From an uncultured bacterium (GTDB lineage: Bacteria; Actinomycetota; Coriobacteriia; Coriobacteriales; Coriobacteriaceae), in contig CAJMRZ010000020.1 of the NCBI GenBank assembly GCA_905215945.1, positions 1 to 14,707 on the forward strand: DNA of 14,707 nt, read 5' to 3'. A model generated the notes under the pieces. It was not told the origin of the DNA. It was given only the letters and a program-made list of their open reading frames with translations, and searched no databases. The translations under genes and the position numbers were made by a program. The first letter of the stretch is position 1. Each line of letters starts with the position of its first letter. Shown here in pieces: positions 6,656 through 13,200 of the stretch.

Positions 6656-7912
6656 CTAGGCGGACTTCTTCTTGCTGTCGGAGACCATCATGTAGACGGT
6701 GAGCACGACGGCGATGGCGGCGATCACAATGGCGCCGTAGAAGGACTGCTGGTAGGCGGCGCTGCCGGCCTCGGCGTGATACAGCACGGCGGTGATGGGC
6801 TGGCTGATCCAGGTGGAAGCGGCGTAGCCCAAAAACATGATGCCGTAGTTGACGCCGATGTTGCTGGTGCCAAAGGCGCCACCGGTGAGCGGCGGGTAGA
6901 TGACGAGCAGAGCGCCAAAGCTAAAGCCGAGCAGGGCGAGCGCCACAAAGAACATGCTCTGCGTAAAGCTCATCGACATGATGACGAGCGCGATGATGGT
7001 CACGACAAGGCTGATGAGCAGCGACTTATAGGCGCCGAGCTTGTCGATGATCTGGCCAAAGGACAGACGGCCAACCAGGTTGGCGCAGGTGTTGACGGAG
7101 ACGACCACACCGCCGAGGGCGACGGCCGCGGCGCTCGTGGGGTCGGCGAAGAGCTGGACGGCGGCGATGGAGGCAACCTTGCCGACGAGCAGGGTGCCGG
7201 CGGTGGCGGCAAAGGCGAAGGTGACGATGAGGACCCAGAAGCGCGGGGTCTTGACCATCTCGCCCGGGGTGAGGTCGCCGAAGGTGCCGGCATGTGCGCC
7301 ACCCTTGGGGGCCTCGAAGCCCTCGGGCAGCCAACCGGCCTCGGGGGCCTTCAGGAACAGGGCGGAGGCGGCGATCATCACAAAGAAGATGACGCCGAGC
7401 GCCTTAAGGGCGCCAAAGATGCCCAGGCTCGGGATGAGCAGCGAGGCGAGCACCGGGGACAGCACGGCGGGACCGGCGGTCGAAGCGGCCAGGGTGATGC
7501 CGGAGGCGAGGCCCTTCTTGTCGATGAACCACTTCTGACCCGTGGTGAGCGCCGGGTTGTACCCCAGGCCGTTGCCGACGGCGGCGACGAGCGAGAACCA
7601 CAGGTAGAACTGCCACGGCTCGGTGACGGTGCCGGACATGAACCAGCCCAGGCCGTAGCACACGGCGGCGGCGATCACGACGTTGCGCGGGCCGATCTTG
7701 TCGGAGATGCGGCCGGCGAAGATGCCCGTCACGGCCATGATGGTCTGAAAGACCGGGAAGGCCCAGGTAAGAGCGCTGGACCACTCGGGGTAGACGGCGA
7801 GCAGGTTCTTGCTCACGACGGAATACAGCGCGATGGAGCTGATGAAGAACATGGTGACGCACGCGGCGGAAAGCACGACGGCGCGACCCTTGTTGGAGTT
7901 GGTGGAAGCCAT
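6656..7912 (-). CDS. Major facilitator transporter, oxalate/formate antiporter (OFA) family
   Basis: This 418-residue integral membrane protein has about 12 hydrophobic segments, split into two halves by a polar loop near residues 195-225 (LKAPEAGWLPEGFEAPKGG). The loop after TM2 has the MFS motif A form GRISDKIGPRNV. NGLGYNPALTTGQKWF followed by KKGLASGI is characteristic of the OFA branch (TC 2.A.1.11). Members carry small carboxylates such as oxalate, formate or related acids, often by exchange. It sits between two dehydrogenases, so it probably imports their substrate or exports their product. The start at 7912 has AAAGAG four bases before it. The C-terminus ends in a short lysine-rich tail (SDSKKKSA). 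The family call is strong; the substrate is unknown. Confidence 0.9.
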   Translation of the reverse strand: MASTNSNKGRAVVLSAACVTMFFISSIALYSVVSKNLLAVYPEWSSALTWAFPVFQTIMAVTGIFAGRISDKIGPRNVVIAAAVCYGLGWFMSGTVTEPWQFYLWFSLVAAVGNGLGYNPALTTGQKWFIDKKGLASGITLAASTAGPAVLSPVLASLLIPSLGIFGALKALGVIFFVMIAASALFLKAPEAGWLPEGFEAPKGGAHAGTFGDLTPGEMVKTPRFWVLIVTFAFAATAGTLLVGKVASIAAVQLFADPTSAAAVALGGVVVSVNTCANLVGRLSFGQIIDKLGAYKSLLISLVVTIIALVIMSMSFTQSMFFVALALLGFSFGALLVIYPPLTGGAFGTSNIGVNYGIMFLGYAASTWISQPITAVLYHAEAGSAAYQQSFYGAIVIAAIAVVLTVYMMVSDSKKKSA

Positions 7913-7935
7913 TGGACTCTTTCTGATCGATACGG

Positions 7936-7966
7936 GGGAGGAGCGGGCGTGTCCGCGGGACCTCCC
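7936..7966. repeat. GC-rich hairpin between the SDR and transporter genes
   Basis: GGGAGG (7936-7941) pairs with CCTCCC (7961-7966), and inside it GCGG pairs with CCGC, with an unpaired bulge. No T-run follows. It fills most of the 66-base gap between these operon genes and could modulate readthrough or mRNA ends. Confidence 0.35.
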
Positions 7967-7978
7967 TGTCAGGTTGGT

Positions 7979-8860
7979 TTACTGGTCAGTCGGCTTGGCG
8001 ACGCCGGACTCATCGGACCAGAGCTCGACACCCTTGTTCTTAAGGTAGTTGTCGGCATAGGCGCGACGGCCGCCGGGCTTGGCGGTGAGGTCGCCCATCA
8101 TGTTGGAGAAGCCGCCGTCGACCTTGATGGCGTCGCCGGTGGTGAAGTCCGAGCGCGTGGACGCCAGGAACATGACGGCGTTGGCGATATCGCTGACCTC
8201 GCCGATGCGGCGCGTGGCGATCAGACGGCTGCGGCTCTTTTCGACCTCGGGGTCGGCGTAGAAGTTGGCCGACATCGGGGTCTTAACGAAGCAGGGCTCG
8301 ACGCAGTTGGAGCGCACGCCGTAGGGGCCCCATTCGGCGGCGAGCATCTTGGACATCATGTTCACGCCGGCCTTGGTGGAGCTGTACACGCCCGAGAACG
8401 TCTCGGGGGAGTGGCTGGCGACGGTCGAGATGTGCACCAGGCGACCCTGGCCGGCCTTGATCATCTCGCGACCAAAGCGCTGCGAGGTGATGAAGTAACC
8501 GGTGAGGTTGACGTTGAGCACCTGCTCCCAGTCGCTCAGCGGCAGGTCCTCCATGGCGGCGAAGCGCAGGATGCCGGCGGTGTTGACAAGGACGTCGACG
8601 CGGCCGAAGTCGGCGATGGTGGCATCGACGGCGGCCTGAACCTCGGCCTCGTCGGTGGCGTTCATCTTGTAGCCCTCGGCGTGGATGCCAAACTCGGCAG
8701 CGAGGTCGGCGGCAGCGGCCTTGACCCTCTCCTCGTCCAGGTCGAGCAGGACGACGTTGGCGCCGTTGCGGGCGAACTCGCGGCAAATCTCGACGCCCAT
8801 ACCGCCGAGTGCGCCGGTCACGGCGCAGACATCGCCCTCGAGCTTAAGCCAGTTGCTCAT
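7979..8860 (-). CDS. Short-chain dehydrogenase/reductase (classical SDR)
   Basis: This 293-residue cytoplasmic NAD(P)-dependent oxidoreductase has the Rossmann glycine motif TGALGGMG (15-22), an acidic D40 after the second strand favouring NAD, NTAG at 93-96 (usual NNAG), and the active-site pair Y159/K163 in YSSTK. The residue 13 before the tyrosine, normally Ser, is T146 here, with Ser at 145. The C-terminal FTTGDAIKVDGGFSN is classical, but about 40 extra residues follow, making it longer than the usual 250. Sequence style is closest to polyol or gluconate-type dehydrogenases; it does not resemble the known Collinsella 7-beta-hydroxysteroid dehydrogenase as I recall it. It is the first gene of the operon. 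The SD is GGGAAG about five bases before the ATG. Confidence 0.9.
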   Translation of the reverse strand: MSNWLKLEGDVCAVTGALGGMGVEICREFARNGANVVLLDLDEERVKAAAADLAAEFGIHAEGYKMNATDEAEVQAAVDATIADFGRVDVLVNTAGILRFAAMEDLPLSDWEQVLNVNLTGYFITSQRFGREMIKAGQGRLVHISTVASHSPETFSGVYSSTKAGVNMMSKMLAAEWGPYGVRSNCVEPCFVKTPMSANFYADPEVEKSRSRLIATRRIGEVSDIANAVMFLASTRSDFTTGDAIKVDGGFSNMMGDLTAKPGGRRAYADNYLKNKGVELWSDESGVAKPTDQ

Positions 8861-8917
8861 AGGAACTTCCCTTCTTGTGCCTCCCGGTGGGCCGTTCCCA
8901 TTAATCGACCCACGTGG

Positions 8918-9043
8918 TTTTCGCAGGTTATCGTATGCTTTGCATTTGCGCAGGTGAATTGCATATTTGTTAGAATGGCGTTAACCGCAGGTTTACACCG
9001 TGCGATGCAGTTTATGCTCAACTGAGCGCGTGACCTGCGAAAA
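8918..9043. promoter_or_regulatory. Cluster of four CGCAGGT boxes between SDR operon and LysR gene
   Basis: CGCAGGT occurs at 8922-8928, 8949-8955 and 8986-8992, and in reverse orientation (ACCTGCG) at 9033-9039. The outer two extend to an 11-base inverted pair, TTTTCGCAGGT (8918-8928) and ACCTGCGAAAA (9033-9043). A TGCATTT/AATTGCA imperfect palindrome overlaps at 8941-8963. Divergent LysR-type loci usually carry the regulator's sites between the two start codons, so these are candidate operators. Confidence 0.5.
8930..8958 (-). promoter_or_regulatory. Probable promoter of the SDR operon
   Basis: On the minus strand, TTCACC (8958-8953) and TACGAT (8935-8930) are separated by exactly 17 bases; each matches four of six consensus positions. 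The start would lie about 62 bases before the SDR ATG. One CGCAGGT box overlaps the -35 and another lies just downstream of the -10, so a regulator bound there would act directly on this promoter. Confidence 0.5.
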
Positions 9044-9093
9044 CAACCCCCTGTGGCACCATGTGGCCACGGGCGCGAAAACGGGAGATTGAC

Positions 9094-9996
9094 GTGTACG
9101 ATCGACGACTTGAGGCCATATCGGCCGCCGCGGAGCTGGGAAGCTTCTCTCGTGCGGCGGCAAAATTGCGCGTGTCGACTCCGGCGCTCGTCAAGCAGGT
9201 GTCGGGCTTCGAGGCCGAGTTCGGTATCACGCTGTTTGAACGCTCGCACTCGGGCGTCAAGGTGACGCCGGCGGGTGCTCTGCTGGTGGACGATGCGCGC
9301 TCGATCATGCGGCAGTCCGAGGACGCGCTGCGCCGTGCCCGACGCGCAGCGGGCGATGGCGGGGCCGTGCGCCTGGGCGTGTCGATGATGTGCCCGGGGC
9401 GCCAAACGCTGTCGATGTGGTCGGGCATCCACGATCTGGAACCATCGCTGCGATTTGAGATCGTGCCGGTAAGCGACCTCTATGACGAGCGCGAGACCGT
9501 CATGCGCAGCTTGGGCCGCGAGGTCGATGTGGTGCAGTCGAGTTTTTCTACCCCACGCTGGGGCGACGCCTGCCAAAAGCTCCGCATTGTTAACGTGCCG
9601 TTTTATATCGACCTGCCGCGCACGAGCCCGTTGGCGCGCAAGAATCGCATCACGGTTGCCGACCTGGAGGGCATGCGTCTGCGCGTACTGCGCCACGGCA
9701 ACGACGCCATGGACAGCCTACGCATCGACCTTTTGGCCGATGGCGGCGTGGACGTGATCGATGTGGACAACTTCGACTTTGCGCTCTTTAACGAGGCGGA
9801 GGAAAAGGGCGACGCGGTGCTCACCTGCGGTGCATGGTCGGGCGTGCACCCTGCCTTTGTGGGCGTGCCGTTCCTGTGCGGCCGTGAGGTGCCGGTCTTT
9901 TTGCACTATCCGCTCGAGCCACCCTCCAAGTCCAAAAATTCGTCAACGCCATGGCACAACTTCTCAAGTAGCCAAAAGAGCCCCGTCCCAAATTAG
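9094..9996 (+). CDS. LysR-type transcriptional regulator, C-terminus apparently frameshifted
   Basis: This 300-residue regulator has an N-terminal winged helix-turn-helix at about 1-60 (LEAISAAAELGSFSRAAAKL, then STPALVKQVSGFEAEFG, LFERSHSGVKVTPAG) and a LysR substrate-binding domain from about residue 90. I prefer the GTG at 9094: GGGAG lies six bases before it and the protein then begins VYDRRLEAIS as family members do. An ATG at 9061 in the same frame would add 11 residues without a good site. The last ~20 residues in frame (KNSSTPWHNF and on) are atypical. Shifting one base near 9930 gives VQKFVNAMAQLLK and a stop at 9969-9971, a normal LysR ending. It is divergent from the SDR operon and probably its regulator. 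Confidence 0.87.
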   Translation: MYDRRLEAISAAAELGSFSRAAAKLRVSTPALVKQVSGFEAEFGITLFERSHSGVKVTPAGALLVDDARSIMRQSEDALRRARRAAGDGGAVRLGVSMMCPGRQTLSMWSGIHDLEPSLRFEIVPVSDLYDERETVMRSLGREVDVVQSSFSTPRWGDACQKLRIVNVPFYIDLPRTSPLARKNRITVADLEGMRLRVLRHGNDAMDSLRIDLLADGGVDVIDVDNFDFALFNEAEEKGDAVLTCGAWSGVHPAFVGVPFLCGREVPVFLHYPLEPPSKSKNSSTPWHNFSSSQKSPVPN

Positions 9997-10002
9997 CTAC
10001 TT
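9966..10002 (+). terminator. Weak stem-loop at the end of the LysR gene
   Basis: AAGTAGC (9966-9972) and GCTACTT (9996-10002) can pair with a 23-base loop, followed by the T-containing TTTGTGGTTTG. The stem is short and overlaps both possible stop codons of the regulator. It is a plausible but unproven terminator. Confidence 0.3.
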
Positions 10003-10093
10003 TGTGGTTTGTGGGGGATAAAGATTGCCGGTCGTTTTGTCCTACTGGGGCATGTCGATGGCGCGAGTGGTTCGATTTTGAGCCTGAGTGGCA

Positions 10094-10122
10094 ACCCGAG
10101 GCGAAATTTCGGGTCACCCGAA
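10094..10122. promoter_or_regulatory. ACCCGA palindromic operator-like site upstream of the adhesin
   Basis: TTCGGGTCACCCGAA at 10108-10122 is a perfect palindrome around a central C. A further ACCCGA half-site lies at 10094-10099, pairing with TCGGGT at 10109-10114. The rest of 9997-10263 shows no coding frame; it becomes AT-rich after 10120 and then contains the G-run and -10 element. Confidence 0.4.
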
Positions 10123-10171
10123 TTGCTACAATTTTAAGTATATTGCGATGTCCTGCCTTGCGTTTCTGCGC

Positions 10172-10181
10172 GGGGGGGGGG
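10172..10181 (+). repeat. Homopolymeric run of ten G upstream of the adhesin promoter
   Basis: Ten consecutive G residues end 34 bases before the TATAAT of the adhesin, just upstream of where the -35 contact falls. Runs of this length slip during replication in many bacteria, and at this position a length change would alter spacing between upstream bound factors and the promoter. Within this window it is the longest single-base run I noticed. Confidence 0.75.
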
Positions 10182-10215
10182 CGTATATTTGCATCGATGG
10201 GGACGACGACACATA

Positions 10216-10221
10216 TATAAT
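10216..10221 (+). promoter_or_regulatory. -10 element of the adhesin gene
   Basis: A perfect TATAAT lies in ACATATATAATGAG, giving a leader of about 36 bases before the ATG at 10264. The -35 region 17 bases upstream (ATCGAT) is poor, while TTGCAT lies 21 bases upstream, too far for good contact. That suggests need of an activator. Confidence 0.55.
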
Positions 10222-10263
10222 GAGCCGCTGCTTGCCGTCCTCATGGATTTGGGGAGGGCCTTC

Positions 10264-13200
10264 ATGAATCGCGCGTGTGCGAGAGCTCGAGAAATGCTAA
10301 AGCCTTTTGGCAAGAAAACCAATACCGCAAAGCGTGTCCTGAGGGTTTTGGCCGTCCCGCTGGCGGCATGTGCGCTCATGTTCGGTGCGACGAGCGCGTC
10401 GGCCGACCAGACAGTTCCCTTGAGCAACCACACCGTGCAGACGGTGAATCCCACCGGCACCACGGTCAATCTGTTCGACTACTGGGTCGTGGATGGCGAT
10501 AACGACAGCTCGAAGAACATAAACAACAATAATGGCAATGACAACACCGGCATCAATAAAGACCATCAGCTCAAGTTCAATGGTGGTGGCGGCACGGGCA
10601 TTAACAAGTGGACGGGCAGAAGCGTCATTGATGGCTTTGGACGCCTTTCTTTTGTAAAGAACACGCTGGTAAATGGCTATCCGGCGATCAACGCCGGCAC
10701 TTATACCTCATACGGCACGAAAGGCGATTGCACCGATGAATCGCTGGCCTATCTCTTTAATAACGACAGCCAAGCAAACGGCAGGCAAAAGGGTAAGGCT
10801 GTCTACAACGACGTGAAAGGCCTCTTCCAGCTCCAGAAGGGCTATTACGTTTACGACTCGTATGGTTCTCGCGGCAACTATGCTGTGTATAACTACACGA
10901 CTAACTCCTTTGACGTCTACAATAAGGCTGGTGTATATAAGGGCGGCGTATCAGATGCAAATCTGGGCCAGTTCTTCCCCTTCGACTCGGCTGACAAGGT
11001 TTTTGATGAGAAGGGCAACAGCCTCTCCCCTAAGCAGATCATTGATGGAAGCACGAGCCTCAACCATCACTTTGGCATGTCCATGACTACGGAGTTCGTC
11101 CAGCCGACGAACGGCAAGACCACCGATGGCAACGACATGATCTTTGAGTTCTCGGGTGACGACGACGTCTGGGTCTATATCGACGGCGTGCTCGTGGGCG
11201 ATCTTGGTGGCATCCACGAGAAGGCGACGCTCAAGATCAACTTCGCCACCGGTGCCGTACATGTCGGTCATGTTGACAATGCAAATGATCCCGAAAAGAC
11301 AATTCAAGACACCACCATTAAGGCGATGTTCCAAGCTGCCGGCGCAGATACTTCAAACAGAAGATTCTCCGGCAACACCTTCCTCAACAGCTCCAAGCAC
11401 ACGCTGAGCTTCTTCTATCTGGAGCGCGGCGCGGGCGCATCGAATATGTCGCTTAAGTTCAATCTCACCACGCTGCCGTCGTCCGAGGTCGAGAAGGTCG
11501 ATCAGAACGGCGAGGCAGTCCAGGACGCCAAGTTTGCGCTGTATCAGTCGGATGCCAGCTGGAAGACGCAGGGCGATCCCATCGCTCAAGGTACGACGGA
11601 CGATAAGGGTCGGCTAGTGCTTCTGAAGTCGGACGACGGCTCCGTCCTTTCATTTGATAACCAGCATGCTGATGGACATAACTACTTTGTACTCAAAGAG
11701 ACAGACCTGCCCGCGGGATATCGCTCGAGTCTGACCTCATCGACTACCGCAATGTCAGGTGAGCTGCATCTGCAGTACAAAGAGGCTGCGGCGAGCGGTT
11801 CGGGCGGCGTGGTGGTCGCGCCGCAAACGACGGTCACCATGGCCGATGGCGTAACGCAATGGACGGGCAGCCGCATGTGGCTCAACGGTGGTTATCTGGC
11901 TGCCAAGGAGACCATTTCCCTTAGCAAAGAAACAAAAGACAATAAGGACAAACCCATTAGCTCGGGTACGACATTTGCTGTCGTGCTCAAGCGCACCGAT
12001 AAAAGCAAGGCGGACACGGACGAAAATGCATGGACGGCAGTCACGGGCAATCCGCTCGATGGCTACATGCTGTGCTCCGCACATGGCATCCCTGGCGCCG
12101 TCGAGGCTGCCAAATCGGCGGACACGAGCGTCTTTGGCGTCAACACCAAGGGCGACTACGAGGTAACGGTTAGGTCGCTGCCTGGCGATATCGAGACGTA
12201 CGCCGCCATGCTGCAAGATGAAGACAAGCCGAAGGCGGAATATACCGTGGCGGTGTATCACACCACGGCATCGTCTCTGGCGGGGGCAACCATCGGCAAC
12301 ACCTCTATGGTCAAATATCAAACGATAAACAGGCAGTTCTCTACGGTGATCCACCTCACCAACGTTCAGAACCGTCTGTTTGTGCAGAAGGTCGACGACC
12401 TGGGCAAGCCCGTGAACGGCGCAACGTTTGAGCTGTACCAGGCCAAGGACGTTACCGGCGATAGTCCTAGAACGTATGCCATTAAATCGGGCGCCGAGCC
12501 GTATGACACCGTGCAGGCAAACGGCATGACCTATCCGTATGACATTAAGGGTGCTGCATGCTTCCCGCTCGATTCGGCGAAGCATGCGCCCCTTATCAAG
12601 GGTACGTACTACCTGCGTGAGTCTGTAAGTCCAGATGGCCATGAGATCAACAACACCATCACCAAGGTAATCGTGGACGACTCGGGCGTATATGTGGACG
12701 CCGGCGAAGAGAACGATGGCGTGCTCAGCATGAGCGGCCCGGGTTCGCTGATCGCCTCCCTGGCGCAGTTTGGCTCCCCCGACTCGATTGACAATACGCT
12801 TACGCACATCAAGGGCAAGCTGCAGAGTGCGGCCGTTGACGCCAACGGAAACCTGACATGGGGCCAGACGTGCACAGCCCAAGGCGTGACGCCTTCTCTT
12901 GCGGGCAACTTGATGCATATGCGCTATGACAAGACGGCGCAGGGCACCAAGACCATTCTGCGCTATGTCGAGGATGGTGGCGATCGCGACGGTCAGCTGG
13001 CGACGATCTTTGCCGATACGGGCGTAAACCGCATGGCTCTTTATCAAGAAGACGATTCAGCATATATAGACGATGCCTCCAAGACTCGTACTAATCTGGG
13101 CACGCTTCAGCTCAACCATCTCTTTACCACGGCAACGGCCGTGCAGTATACCGATCGTCGCGTGGCACGCCTGCAAGTGACTAAGACCGTGACGGCGGAT

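Noticed and set aside
5522..9025. 1,167-codon open frame on the plus strand
   Set aside because: It lies antisense across three well-supported genes (Gfo/Idh, MFS, SDR). Its Gly/Asp/His/Val-rich composition is the typical antisense product of GC-rich genes and matches no family.
11755..13047. 430-codon open frame on the minus strand
   Set aside because: Antisense to the adhesin coding frame, which is continuous and has clear Cna-B modules.
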